Under the pieces are notes generated by a model. It worked only from the letters and a program-made list of their open reading frames with translations. It was not told the origin of the DNA and searched no databases. From positions 17,157,433-17,221,432 of the forward strand of contig CATQJL010000001.1 in assembly GCA_958299035.1 (NCBI GenBank): 64,000 bases of DNA. Reading direction: 5' to 3'. This DNA is from Cylicocyclus nassatus (lineage: Eukaryota; Nematoda; Chromadorea; Rhabditida; Strongylidae). This document shows, piece by piece, positions 1-11,395 of this stretch (its first letter is position 1; every line of letters begins with the position of its first letter). A program made the translations under genes and the position numbers.

Positions 1-299
1 TTCCTGCCCCTTATAAAAAGTGAAGCTTGTTTCAGAAAAATAGATGGAAATTAGAGATATATATTGAACCAGAAACTTGAAAAATTCATATAAAGCAGAG
101 CTTAGCACATCATCAAATTTGAAACCTTAACTTGATGGTTTCCTAAGCACAATTTGCTCTTCAGGATTGCCGATTAAATTGGGTTCCTGCAATAATTCCA
201 AAGTTCTTTTTCAATTAAAAAAGCCCTGTTTAGCTGTAGTGAGTTGGGAGACCGAAAGAAGAAAAACTTGTCAGCAACCCAATTAAACATATTAAACAC

Positions 300-1265
300 G
301 TCGAAGAAGATATGTTGCACATCGACACTAATCTGATTTTTGATGCGTCCTTCAAATTTTCACCCCCGCATAGCCGTTTCGTATCCTGCGACGTTGTCTG
401 GATTCTTCCGTTCATCATTCTAAGCAAGTATCGTCTAAGCTAAAGAGAATTCGCTGCGAAAGCACTGAAAGAGAACAAGCTGGAGAAAAACGCATTTTTC
501 AGTAATCTTCACAAAAAAACCCGGCATAAGCAAAGAAGTAAGCTCGGCGACGTTGCCTACATCATAGACAGAAAGAATACCTGCTGTTGAATACACAAAA
601 AACCGAGTAAAAAGAGTTAGATTGAAGAAACAAAATGTTTTCGAAAAGGCCGTTTTTCCCAGATTTCTTGTTTAAATCATAAAAAGGAATCACGCGACGT
701 TGTCAGCCTGAACATAGAGATTAAGAGCTTCAACATGACACGTAGAGTGTCGTGATTGGGCTCCGAACAACGAAGAAAAGAATATCAGAGCCAAATGCCC
801 CGCGCCCTGCTTTTGGGGTAAAAGGTAGCGCGCAGCGCGCGGAGACGCGTACGAGCAGCGGAGCTAGACCAGAGCCGGCGGGCATTTGGCTCTGGTCATT
901 GATCTCTGCGGAGTTAAAACGATACCCTATGACATTATATACCATTGTCATCCTCATGAGATGGCCAGGAGCACTGACAGCTTCGCGGGTCTTGAAAATC
1001 ACTCCATAACGAGATAGACCAGCATTTATGTAGCGACTCTCTCAAAATTTGAGCGCAGTTTCTCGTTTTCATTTCAAGCAGCTTTCAAGAACTTCCAGCG
1101 CTCAATTGCACTCTCGAGAAAGGTTAATTAATTGGGAAATTTTATCCTAGTTTCTAATTCAGATTTTGAATAAGAACCTTCTTTTCAGCAAAAAAGGCCA
1201 TAAAAACGCAATCCTTCGGTTTTTTGAGCGCCTTTTGGATGTCACTACTATATTTGCCTCATTCG
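300..1265 (+). repeat. Dispersed repeat, copy 1 (second copy near 27,785-28,720)
   Basis: The block aligns by eye, with scattered substitutions and indels, to 27,785-28,720. Shared landmarks include TGCGTCCTT near the start, GAACAAGCT/GAACAAGTT, GACGTTGTCAGC, CCAGAGCC and the GC-rich centre near 800-890. No long ORF is shared. I see no terminal repeats or target duplication, so its class is unknown. Confidence 0.7.
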
Positions 1266-1274
1266 CATTCATTC

Positions 1275-1330
1275 CTATGGGCTTCACCCCGGGAGGCTAA
1301 CGCACTAGCCACTACACCACAACTACCGGC
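1275..1330 (-). repeat. tRNA-like fragment, possible SINE head
   Basis: Read on the minus strand, it has a box-A-like stretch GGTGTAGTGGCTAGTGCGTT followed by GCCTCCCGGGGTGAAGCCC, resembling the 5' half of a tRNA. No complete cloverleaf is visible. It is most likely a tRNA-derived SINE remnant or tRNA pseudogene. Confidence 0.35.
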
Positions 1331-1499
1331 GGTATTGGTGTTCCTATCATATCTCTGGAGGCCAAATTTGGTGCGAAAATCCTTCATAACTTCTTTCGAA
1401 AAACGCTCAGCAGAAACGGAAATCAGATTTGGAATCAGCCTTCGAAGGCGAGTGTGCTAATATACATTTCATCTCAAAAAGCCACGGACACTAAGTATC

Positions 1500-2672
1500 G
1501 TTCCCTTGTAAGTCGCATTCTATGGAAAGTGTGAAGCCAAAATCAAAAAAAATTTTGTCACCTGAATATTGGATTTTTGCGACAAGGAATCCTACAAACC
1601 TCCAATTTGGTCATTATACATTCGGCACATAGTAGTACTCAAATATGCCTTTGCCGAATTTTTCCGAGCAGAGAAACGAGAAACAAAAGTTGTCCAAAAT
1701 GGCAAACTCCGCCCCCCAGCCTCTCATTGTATACTACAAGCTCACTTACAAGGAGAGGATAATTAGTCGAAAGCATCAATCCAGATTAGACATATACCAT
1801 CTTAAAGCGCTTGAAACGCTGATTCCAAATCTGTAGTTTTTAGCAGCGGAGCGATTTTGTAGACCTATCTATGAGCACTGTAGAGGATTATGAACTGGTG
1901 CAACTGGCCTATTTGTAATGACTAGCTTGTTAAGGAGAGTGTCAAGGTTTTAGTCCCCTTCGCATGCAACTTTATCGCGATTTTTGCAAAATTGAGCTTC
2001 TAGATGACTTTAGGACCTAAAGATTGAAGTTAGATGCTCAAATGGTCCAATGTTGATTATCAAAGCACTTTATTTAAACAATATCTTTTATCCAAAGCAT
2101 TCATACTTAACACTGCTCTATTTGAGCGCTGAGAAGACTGTAAAATTTAATTCTACTTAGATTATGCGTTCATTTTTTGCACCAAGAAAATATTCATAAC
2201 TCGACGTCTAGAGGCGCTCGGCAGATAGCGAAGACAGATTTGGAATCAGCGTTTGATGCTCTTTATAGCCGTATCAATTTCATTTGAAAAGGCCACTTCG
2301 ACCGAAAACACCTCCCTTGTAAGTATCCTCTCCTTGTTAGTAAAATTTCAAGACCTTACCCAAGCATGTGCTCTTATAATCGAGATTGCCAGATTTTACA
2401 GTTAAAAACCGAAAAAAGTGGCATTTGGCGTTTTTGGGCCATGTTTTTCTCAATTTTGAGCCCCGGAAAAAATCCGCCAAACACATTTTGGGTAATACTA
2501 TGTCCCTACTATATACAGGTCAAGTTGAAAGTCCGTAGAAATTTGATTACGACTTTGTCGTGAATCTTTGGTGGTCTCTTTGTAGAGCTTGCTATCGAAT
2601 GGCTCCTTGAGTCTATTAGGAAAACATGAACAGCTCATTCATTTGAATATGGATTTTATTTTTGGGACAACC
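1500..2672 (+). repeat. Mariner-type repeat copy ending in GGGACAACC/TA
   Basis: This block parallels 27,100-27,556 in order: GTGAAGCCAAAA, TTTTGTCACC, GGCACATAGTAGTACTCAAA, TGGCAAACTCCGC, then AAAAAAGTGGCATTT and AAGTTGAAAGTCCGTAG. It ends in GGGACAACC followed by TA, the usual end of the mariner-type MITEs in this window. About 500 bases near 1,830-2,320 have no counterpart and look like an insertion. No transposase ORF is present. Confidence 0.6.
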
Positions 2673-2682
2673 TAATAAATTT

Positions 2683-2692
2683 CGGTAAACAG
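2683..2692. other. Left target-site duplication of the foldback element
   Basis: CGGTAAACAG is repeated at 8,005-8,014. The duplication is 9 or 10 bp depending on how the shared C/G at the border is assigned. Confidence 0.75.
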
Positions 2693-2892
2693 GGGTGCGT
2701 AGCAAGTGGTACCCAGGCAGCCAACTGCTGCCGCAGCCAGCTGCTAGTGTTAGCTTCAACTCCGCCGCATATGGTAAAATAATTACGCTAGCCTTCTTTC
2801 TGAAATCTCCTGCCAAGAGGTGTCCTCACACCTCGTTGCGCTGAGGTGCGATATCAGCTTCAGGAGCAGCGCTATTATCAATATTTATATTA

Positions 2893-3907
2893 TGTCGGTG
2901 CAAAAGTTTTGTCAGTTTTTTTAATCCATCGGCAAACACTTTAGAATGAAGATAAGCTAACACTTCAAAATGTATCCGATGCAGAATTTCTTCCTCTTCC
3001 CAGCTGCTAAACTCCCACTGTGTTTCGTTGCGAGAGTGACGAGATATTTGCTGGAAATTACAACCACTCGTTTTTACCATGTCCAACTTTCGCTAATTTT
3101 CAAAATTTTTATAGGAGACTTTCGGAGGAGCCCTAATAACCGGCAGATAGGGCAAACCTTTTGCCAACAAAAGCAATTTTTTGTAGCTCTATGGCATGTC
3201 TTTCAGAAATTCCACGATTTATTTTTCGAAGTGGCCTAATTTTACATTCAGCCTATTTTAACTTCGTAAAACATAAAATGTTAAACGCTTTAGTTACCAT
3301 TCGATGTAATTTTTTCTCCTCCTTCTAATACTTGTCTTTTTTGCCGGGAAAGGCGAAATTTGAGATGAAAATCGCAGTATTTCTCAGTTTCAGGAGTGCG
3401 TACTGACGTAACCTATGTTTCAAAATCTTCATGATTTGAAGCGAAAATCGCTCATTTACTGTGTAATGGTAGCGGTAGTAATAATTGAGTGTTGAAACCT
3501 CAGTATTCTGTAGGTTTTGCAGTGTTTGGTGCAATAACAGGTTATGCGTTTTTTCCATACCACAAGACTCTTAGAAAATTATTTAACAAGAGTTTGAAAA
3601 AGCAGCTAAAAAAAAGAAAAAAATTGCGTAAGTTGGCAAAAGGTTTGCCCTATCTGCTGGATATTAGGGCTCCTCCGAAAGTCTCCTATAAAAATTTTGA
3701 AAATTAGCGAAAGTTGGAGATGGTAAAAACGAGTGGTTGTAATTTCCAGCAAATATCTCGTCATTCTCGCAACGAAACACAGTGGGAGTTTAGCAGCTGG
3801 GAAGAGGAAGAAATTCTGCATCGGATACATTTTGAAGTGTTAGCTTATCTTCATTCTAAAGTGTTTGCCGATGGATTAAAAAAACTGACAAAACTTTTGC
3901 ACCGACC
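2893..3907. mobile_element. Mariner-type MITE inside the foldback element
   Basis: Inverted arms of about 290 bp (2,893-3,185 and 3,620-3,907) start TGTCGGTGCAAAAG on the left and GGTCGGTGCAAAAG read from the right, and are flanked by TA. Matching short ORFs in the two arms are a by-product of the inverted repeat. The interrupted foldback sequence (TCAATATTTAT and ATATCATTTTGAACAGC) rejoins cleanly across it when compared with the right arm at 7,795-7,845. Confidence 0.8.
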
Positions 3908-4191
3908 TAATATCATTTTGAACAGCAGAAATCCTATAATTCATTGATAGAAGGCAAACGAACAAGATAGAGTAGAGTTCTCCTAGAAAAGAACGGTTAT
4001 GAAATTTAATTCCTTGATGCGATATTAGCCTCAGGGGGCAGCGCTATTATCAATATTTATGTCATTTGTACAGCAAAAATTTTATAATTCATTGATAGAA
4101 GGCAAACGAACAAATTTGCATAGAGTAGAGTTCTCCTAGAGAAGAACGGTTATAGAAGTTTAATTTCTTGATGCGATATCAGCCTCAGGGG
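3908..4191 (+). repeat. Tandem subrepeats of the foldback arm (about 135 bp unit)
   Basis: A unit containing CAGCGCTATTATCAATATTT, TATAATTCATTGATAGAA and TAGAGTAGAGTTCTCCTAGA occurs around 2,870/3,910-4,020, again at 4,030-4,190, and again at 6,950-7,085 after the hAT-like insertion. An inverted copy lies at 7,740-7,850. The foldback arm was therefore internally repetitive before it was interrupted. Confidence 0.7.
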
Positions 4192-6945
4192 CAGGGTCAA
4201 GCTTGTGATGCGACTGTCTCAACGGGGGTTGTAAAGAGGGTACCTAAGGTGGGGGGGGGGGGTCGTAAGAAGGTAATTAGGCTATAATACACTAAGCTTG
4301 AAATGGAATCAAAAAGCAGATAATTAGATATGTTCTTTACAAAAAATCTATAAAAAAGTGGGAATCAGAATAAAAAAGAAAAAATTGTAAAAATTCTAAA
4401 AAAAACATTTACAAGAGCTCAAAACACTTTTGAAGGATGTATGATTTGATTTTTAAAAAAGCTAAATGTACCGATTTCCCTAGAAATCTTGCTTCTGAAG
4501 CTTTCCTGAAGTCTCACACAGTCGACAAAAGCGAATATCTTTACAAGCTGTGACCATCATAAATTTCTAAATCTTTTGTAATGTTTTTCACGGGCCCATA
4601 TGATTTATCTGTACTTTGGAGATGCCCCGCTACATTACTGCAAAATGTGGTGTTATTTTGTCAACTGTGGATTTTCTTATAATTTTATGTATGGTAGGAA
4701 AAAATCAGGAAAGGGGGGTCGTATCTGGGTCGCATCTGAATTTCTTCGGAGCTATTAAAGCTTGTTGGCTGCAATTCTGCTGTAATATGAGGCCATCCTC
4801 CTACTTTCCCTCGTAAAAATTGCAAGCTGCTTTATAACTTCTTTGGTAAGTTACAAAATTTCAAGCTCAAAAATCCCAGTTTTTGCTTTTTAGGATCGCA
4901 TCTAAATTTGCGAGAGTCGCATCTAAATTTTTTCGAGCTTACTGCTCCTCAAGAGCTGAAACTTCTGTGGAAAGCCTGGGCACTATACTACAGAACCTGT
5001 GCTTTGCGGCCTCTCAGTCTTTTCCTGGCCTTAGTTACGAATTTTCAAACCACCGTGCTCATGCACGTTTTTGACGTCGCTCAAGCGGTTTTTTCGCGGG
5101 AAGAACTGTAGAAGAGGTAGGAAGTAAGCTTCTTAGTCGAAAACATCTTTTGTAGTTCAAGAATGTCTTTTTTTTCTCCGTGCAAAAATTTGTGTCGGCT
5201 ACGGAAATCGAATTTGCTGGTCTGAAGTATGCCTGAAAATTCAAAAAAAAAACTCGCAGATTTCAAACATTATTGAAGGTGTGTATGTGTGGTACAAATG
5301 CTGGACGCACCCATTGGCCTAAAGTGCGGTTCATAATTATACGAACACCTTAAATTCTGAAAGTTTTTGGACTTTTTGGAAGAAACTCAAAAAGCCGTTG
5401 GTACCACGCGATAGAGCACAGCCGAAAACCGTACATGGTCTATAAGAATGGAAATCGATGTCAATCTTAGAAGTGTTTTTGCGCCTAATGCGATTTTTTA
5501 GCGGTTCATAATTATACGAACACTTCAAACAAAGGTCCATTTTTTATTCAAGATTGCGATCTTTCGAGTCCAAATTTTTTGTAGAGTTACAGTAACAAAG
5601 TCTCACGTATCTGCTACACACTAAACCCAGTGCAGTTCAAGAAGAGGGTCTTTACTTTTTTCAGATGGCTCTAAATGCTTTTTGAGTGATTGCGCTCAAA
5701 AACCATCCGTTCTTCTGTAGTTCACGCACTCTAATTAACTTCTACCAAGGCTATGAGATAAAATAAGCTTTTTCGATAGGTATTTTGTTTAGCGCTTGGA
5801 AAATCTTTGCGTTCCCGTGCCGTTTTCCAACCATGTTCCAACCTTACCCTGAAGTTAGCATAATTTCAACCCTCAAAACTCAGCCTTTTCTCCCCCGCAA
5901 ACACTTGATATGAAGCAGCTGCATTGTTTGCATGATGTTGTATCCGTGCTGAAGTTTTTGGGTTTTTTGCAAGACTAGTCTTGAGGCTATGGAGCTACAA
6001 ACCAAAAAATGCGTGATTGCAATAGTAAAAACAAGGGTTTTGATGAAATGACGTCTGGTGGCCGAAACAAACGCTCAATGCTGCTGATTTTTTTTAGCCA
6101 AATACACAGTCTTGTAAACTTCTACATACTATAAGCTTACTTCATTGTAGGGCTTCAGAAGCTGTGTTTAGAGGTTTTAAGTCGCACCAACTCTAGGGTA
6201 AGGTTGGAACTTGGTTGAAAAACGGCAAAAAAATATAAAGATTTACCAGGCGCCAAACAAAATGTAAATCAAAAAAGCTTATTTTATCTCAAAGATTGTT
6301 AGAAGCTAATTAGAGTGCGTGAACTACAGAAGAACGGATGTTTTTGGAGCGTAATCACTCCAAAAGCATTTGGAGCCATCTGGAAAAGTAAAGATCCTCT
6401 TATTGAACTGCACTGGGTTTAGTGCGTAGCAGATATGTCAGACTTTGTTACTGTAAGTCTACAAAAAATTTGGACTCGAAAGATTGCAATCTTGAATGAA
6501 AAATGAACCTTTGTTTGAGGTGTTCGTATAATTATGAACCGCTAAAAATTCGCATTAAGCGCAAAAACACTTTTGAGATTGACATCGATTTCCATTCTTA
6601 TAGATCATGTACGGTTTTCGGCTGTGCTCTATCGCGTGGTACCAACGGCTTTTTGAGTTTCTTCCAAAAAGTCCAAAAACTTTCAAAATTTAAGGTGTTC
6701 GTATAATTATGAACCGCACTTTAGAAACTGCTTCCGAAACCTCACTGAAGTTCTCCCGCATGTGTTTTTTGAGGTTAAAATTCGTTTATGCAGGTTACCG
6801 CGAGGAATGTGGGCAGGGGAGGTAAGGGGGATAAATGGGGGAGGGGAGAGGGAGAAAAGGAGGGGGGGGGGGTCGCACGGATGGGTACCCTCAACGGGGG
6901 GGTCGTAAATGAGGGTCCCGGATTGCATCAACACGCTTGACCCTG
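4192..6945 (+). mobile_element. hAT-like element, CAGGGTCAAGC termini, 8-bp duplication
   Basis: The element starts CAGGGTCAAGC and ends GCTTGACCCTG. It is flanked by CTCAGGGG (4,184-4,191) and CTCAGGAG (6,946-6,953), an 8-bp target duplication with one change, as expected for hAT-superfamily insertion. G runs followed by TCG occur just inside both ends (G12-TCGT at 4,251; G11-TCGC at 6,862; G7-TCGT near 6,894). There is no transposase ORF; the interior includes a 1.4-kb Tc-like MITE. Confidence 0.75.
5322..6721. mobile_element. Tc-like MITE with duplicated end motif in each arm
   Basis: An almost fully palindromic 1.4-kb element flanked by TA (5,320-5,321 and 6,722-6,723) with termini AAGTGCGGTTCATAATTATA. 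The motif GCGGTTCATAATTATACGAA occurs at 5,326 and again at 5,501 in the same orientation. It occurs inverted, ending at 6,717 and 6,542. Each arm therefore carries two copies 175 bp apart. The mirrored 67-aa ORFs (5,337-5,540 minus, 6,503-6,706 plus) lie wholly in the arms and are not regarded as genes. Confidence 0.8.
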
Positions 6946-8014
6946 CTCAGGAGGCAGCGCTATTATCAATATTTATGTCATTTGTACAGCAAAAATTCTA
7001 TAATTCATTGATAGAAAGCAAACGAAAAATTTGCATAGAGTAGAGTTCTCCTAGAAAGAAACGGTTATGAAATTCAATTCCTTGAGATGACCAGAATTTG
7101 GAATGATTTTAGATGCAAGATAGTGTTTAATCAAAATTTTCTGGGAACCACAATCTTATGAGACATCTTATGAGACATGACGAAAAAAAGTCTGTTAAAG
7201 TTGGCATTCCAAGAGTGATGAAAAGCGAGCTGAATAAGTCAAGGTAGGTCAAATAAATGAGCCAAAGTTGATCAAAAATTGAATAGGTCACTGATGAAAG
7301 GTGGAGATATGTCACACTTGCTGATATAAAAGAGTGCAGTGCAGATCATCAAGAACTTATTACCTTGTAAAGAAAGTTCCCGGGCAAGTATGGAAATTTC
7401 ATTTTCAGAATCATTTTTGCATTTAGTCGAATTTTTGCAACATATTTTTTGCGAGTTTTGTAGCGACAACTCCAGCTTTTTAACGAAGTTTCTAACTACC
7501 ATCAATGCCCAATTATATCTGATCTACACACCAGAAAAGGAAATATTGCAAAAAATATACTGTAAAAATTCGACCAAATGCGAAAAAAATAATTTTAAAA
7601 ATAATTTTCATGTCTCGTACGTTCTCCTCTGATTTTGATTCCCAAAATATTTTGATTACTAAACACTTTTTTGCATTTTGAATTATTCAATTTCTGGTTA
7701 TTTCGAGGGGTTGAATTTCGTAACCGTTTTTCTTTAGGAAGGCTCTACTCTATGCAAACTTGTTCATTTGGCTTCTATCAATGAATTATAGAATTTTCGC
7801 TGTTCAAAATGATATAGATATTGATAATAGCGCTGCCCCTGAAGCTGATATCGCACCTCAGCGCCACGAGGTGTGAGGACATCTCGTGGCAGGAGATTTC
7901 AGACGGCTAGCATAATTATTTTACCATATGCGGCGGCGCTGACGCCAGCTCTGGCGGCTGGCTGCTGCAGCAGTCGGCTGCCTGGGTACCACTTGCACGC
8001 CTCCCGGTAAACAG

Positions 8015-8720
8015 AAGTACAGATGAGATAAATAAAAATAGAAAGACTTAAGAATTCAAAAGCCTCGAAAGTTCAAGTAAAAAACAGGAAATGATTGCAA
8101 TTTCAGACAGTCTAGAATTGCATTTAAGAAGTCGTTTAAAACCGAAAGTAAAGAGAACGCCGCTGATTTTTGGAGCGTCCTGACAATCTTCAAGTAGAAA
8201 CATTTTTGATCTGAAAAACCTCTCAATCTAGAAATCAGTCTAGAGTAGAACGAATGGCCCTCCATGAAGAAGGATTAGTAACAAAGAGTGAGCGCAAAAC
8301 AATAGCAAAGCATCGCCTTAATCTATCACGAATAAGAAAAACTGCTATATCTAGATGGCACCACCAAGCCAAAGCACCAAACGATACACTCCAACAGCAA
8401 AACGAAGATACGGCCTAGCAACGAAACTCTCAGCGATGTTTAAGTGACAAGTAGTTAGGATTAGTAGTAGAAGTAGCAATGATTTTGATTTTGCCGATTT
8501 TAAAAAAATTTCATCTAATCTTCTTTTTTGAAGCTCACGCTGAAAGAAGTGCTATCAGCACAAAAAAATTTCATGCGGTAGACTTTCACATCATTCTTGA
8601 CATGTAGGTAAAAAACCTGTGATTAAACAAAAAACGGTAATGTTATCGCCCATCACTTGAATAAGGTAAGTAAATCAAAAATGTATTAGTCCTTCCATGA
8701 CTGCATTGAACACCCGTATT
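8015..8720. other. No gene seen
   Basis: AT-rich sequence right of the foldback element. The longest reading frame, on the minus strand at 8,056-8,265, has no recognisable motif or splice context. Confidence 0.5.
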
Positions 8721-9940
8721 TAGAGGGCTTCAGTCTAATCTCACCCTAAAGATCCTGAAAGCTAGTATAAGATCATGCACAAGCTTCGATATAAGAGGCA
8801 TTGTTTGACACACCATGTGTGTTAAGCGGTTGTCAATGTGTTAAAAAAAGGTTGCAACAAAATCGCGCGTTGAGAAACGGGAAATAAGTCTTATGCATCG
8901 ATCATCTTTGGAATTCAGAAAGTATGATGAAGGAATACGCTGTATCTCGCTTACAAAATCTGTCAGGATACCTCATTCAGTACCTCCGTTTTGTTGAACG
9001 TTGTTCTATATTTTCATGCATCATCTCTAAAAACGAACGGCGAGGTAGATTATTAATTGATACACTTGTTCTTACATCTTCTCATAATTATCTTTGGACT
9101 GATCTTCTTACGATCTGCGAAAAAGCCTTTATTCCGTCAGTAGATAAGCTTTACTGTTGGAACATAGAATGAAGAAAAAAGTTTTATTTTGTATCTTCAG
9201 ACAGCGGAAGGACACCAAGAAAAGTTTCATTTTGTATCTTCAGACAGCGGAAGGACACCAAGACGGCACAACCGTTTGTAACAAGGCACATAAGACCTCG
9301 GAACGTTAAGTATAAGTACGAGGCACTCTTATCTCACTTTTATTCTGAAGGAGTAAAAAAATTGAGTAATAATCCACATATGCACAAAATATAAATAGAT
9401 ATGATATTTCATACGCAAATCTGACACTGGAAAATTAACAAGTGACTGTTTTGAATAAAAATCTGCAAACAAAAGCCACGCTACCATTATGAAACAGCAG
9501 AGCTAGTTGTCTAGAAGTTCATTTGCATGTAGATTCTTGAAGATGTTTTCGTTCTCCTAACCTGTTCTTGCTTGTATCTCTAGCTCCCTAGCTGTTCTTT
9601 GAAATTTGTCTGAAATAATTTGTTGAGGTTAAACACTTTCTTTCAAAACTGCATTCTAACTATGTTTGAGATGCAGGGTGAGAGATACTTCCTTATGATG
9701 GCGCAGCAAATATAGAGGGAGAAAAAGGATCAACAAAGCTTCCAGAAAGCAGGTAAAGCAGTAGCTCGATGATAGTCGAGTCCCAAGAGTAATTATGCTT
9801 AATGACGTGGTCTTACAAAAGACGCTTTGAACCATTTGCAGGTCTTTAAGAAAGACGGAGAACGAGGTAAGTATCGAAACTTGGGTGGAAATAAAGATTA
9901 AGCAACACAAACCTTTTTGGCACAAGTACGAGCTTGCTGC
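8720..9940 (+). repeat. Duplicated block, copy 1 (second copy about 13,900-14,900)
   Basis: Similarity in direct orientation to 13,900-14,900 is clear around TGCATCATCTCTAA, GATACACTTGTTCTT, GCACAACCGTTTGTAACAAG, TCACTTTTATTCTGAAGGA and AACTAGTTGTCTAGAAGTTC. An ORF at 8,924-9,172 and one at 13,978-14,265 end at the same stop with related C-termini (WTDLLTICEKAFIPSVDKLY versus WTDLFTLCKKAFISPIDKLY). This copy has a local tandem duplication at 9,181-9,264. Whether the ORF was ever translated is unclear. Confidence 0.65.
9181..9264 (+). repeat. Two-unit tandem duplication, about 43 bp each
   Basis: TTTTGTATCTTCAGACAGCG GAAGGACACCAAGA occurs twice back to back. The related copy at 14,270 has only one unit, so the duplication is specific to this copy. 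Confidence 0.85.
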
Positions 9941-10129
9941 CTGAAGATTTCCGAATGACCAAAAAATCGAAAAGAATCAGATCTTTGTCCAAATAATTTC
10001 TACGGACCTTCCACTCGCACACATCAGTACTTCCAAAATGTGATACCCATATTGCAGTTGCTGTATTTTTCCTTGACTAGAATCTGAGAAAACGAAGATT
10101 TTCGTGTTTTTCTAAGCAATGCTGAGCTG

Positions 10130-10345
10130 TTCTTGCATGTGTGATTCTATACTACAAGCCTAGGTAAGTATAGCTGTAGATTTTCAGCTCATTCCGAGCG
10201 GTAGTTTTCGACAAATATCGGAATCAGCTTTCTTCGTTCCAGTTTCAGTGCTAAAAGCGGCATTTCTCGAAAACTACCGCTCGGAATGGGTTGAAAATCT
10301 ACAGTTATACTTACCTAAACTTGTAGTATAGGATCACACATGCAA
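10130..10345. repeat. Hairpin, arms about 83 bp
   Basis: TTGCATGTGTGATTCTATAC runs to AGCGGTAGTTTTCG on the left, and the right arm reads CGAAAACTACCGCT to GTATAGGATCACACATGCAA. The loop is about 45 nt. It lies immediately inside the left arm of the larger foldback. Confidence 0.8.
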
Positions 10346-10370
10346 AACGGCTCAGCATTATACTTGGAAT

Positions 10371-10560
10371 ACTCCGAATCGAATAGAAATCCGATTATTC
10401 GAATAAAACATTCGAACATTCGAAATTCGATATTCGGAGTTCTTCCAAAAACAGGGTTTCGAATAAAATTCGAAAACTCGAATAATCAAAAACGTTGTTT
10501 CGAATAGATTTTATTCGAATGTTTTATTCAAATGTTTATTCGAACTCGTATTCGAATGAA
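10371..10560. repeat. Degenerate TTCGAATA-type simple repeat
   Basis: Interleaved ATTCGAA, TTCGAATA and TATTCGG words form a cryptically palindromic low-complexity block. A related block lies at 11,430-11,695. Confidence 0.75.
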
Positions 10561-11199
10561 CTCCGTAGTCAGAGCTGAGTATCAAGCTCACTTCGTCCGC
10601 GTTTTTTTTCGCAAAACTCGGTAATGCATCTTTTGCAAAAATTATGAACTCTGAACTGTATGGAGAGTCGCATTCTTTCGACTGCTTGCGACAGTAAAAA
10701 ATCACACGAGGCTTTTAATTGATGCTTATTCGATCAATGAGATTGTTCGCACTGCTATTGGCAGCATCCAAAGAAGCTATCAAATTCAAGCTCATGTTCC
10801 GAATTATATTGAAAGTGTTTTGAAATGCCTGTTTTTCTTTCTTTGCATTGCTCATGCTTATGGTAAGCAAAGTCCACACTAGTGAGCAGTCTTGCTCGCA
10901 TAAATTATATTGCGCAACTGCCTCTATTCGCTACTTTAGTGATTTTTTGCGAACTGGTGTAATTTGAGTAAAGGACATTGCAGTTGAGTGGAGGATTAGA
11001 CGGTTTAGATCGCCGTACGCGATTTGCCAGTTACGAGATGTCTTCAAATATAACGCCAGCTTACCACAAATGTTTAGCGTGGCCCTGCATTCTGTACTTG
11101 TAGGACATGTTTCGATCAAAATTTATATCGACTGCTTTTTTAGATCGTCCGATAATGTGTAAAATACCACTTCTTGCTGATGTATAGAGTAGTTGCCAA

Positions 11200-11395
11200 C
11201 TGACCAACTTCATCGATTTCTGGAAAATTTCGAGCTACGAGGTTGGAAGTTGATACAGGGGGGGGGGTAAGAGGATGCTAATTAAAATCAAATTCTGTTT
11301 TATCTATTTCAGCGATTTTTGGAAAATTTTGAGCTAGGAGTTGGTATAGAGGATACATGGTTGCTGATTATGCATGGATGGGTTTTAGCCAGATA
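11200..11395 (+). repeat. Remnant related to the Helitron-like interior
   Basis: CGATTTCTGGAAAATTTCGA GCTACGAGG, then a G run and GGATGCTAATTA, repeated in a second weaker unit, resembles the module at 37,540-37,610 (GCAAAATTTGAGCTACGGG, GGGGGTAATCGAGCATGCTG). Divergence is high. Confidence 0.45.

Larger units (their letters stand above)
2693..8005. mobile_element. Mutator-like foldback element with nested insertions
   Basis: The left arm (about 2,693-2,890) and right arm (about 7,826-8,005) are inverted copies. Their outer ends are GGGTGCGTAGCAAGTGGTAC and, read from the right, GGGAGGCGTGCAAGTGGTAC. The sequence CGGTAAACAG lies directly outside both ends (2,683-2,692 and 8,005-8,014), a 9-10 bp target duplication. 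Long inverted repeats with such a duplication fit Mutator-like (MULE) non-autonomous elements; hAT or P types usually give 8 bp. No transposase is encoded. A mariner MITE and a hAT-like element lie inside, so the unloaded element was about 1.5 kb. Confidence 0.75.

Noticed and set aside
2826..3947. Mirrored ORFs sharing SGCNFQQISRHSRNETQWEF in opposite orientation
   Set aside because: They lie in the inverted arms of one MITE, so their similarity comes from the palindrome and not from conserved protein.
9181..9264. Short tandem repeats as a CRISPR-like array
   Set aside because: There are two adjacent units with no spacers, in eukaryotic repeat DNA.
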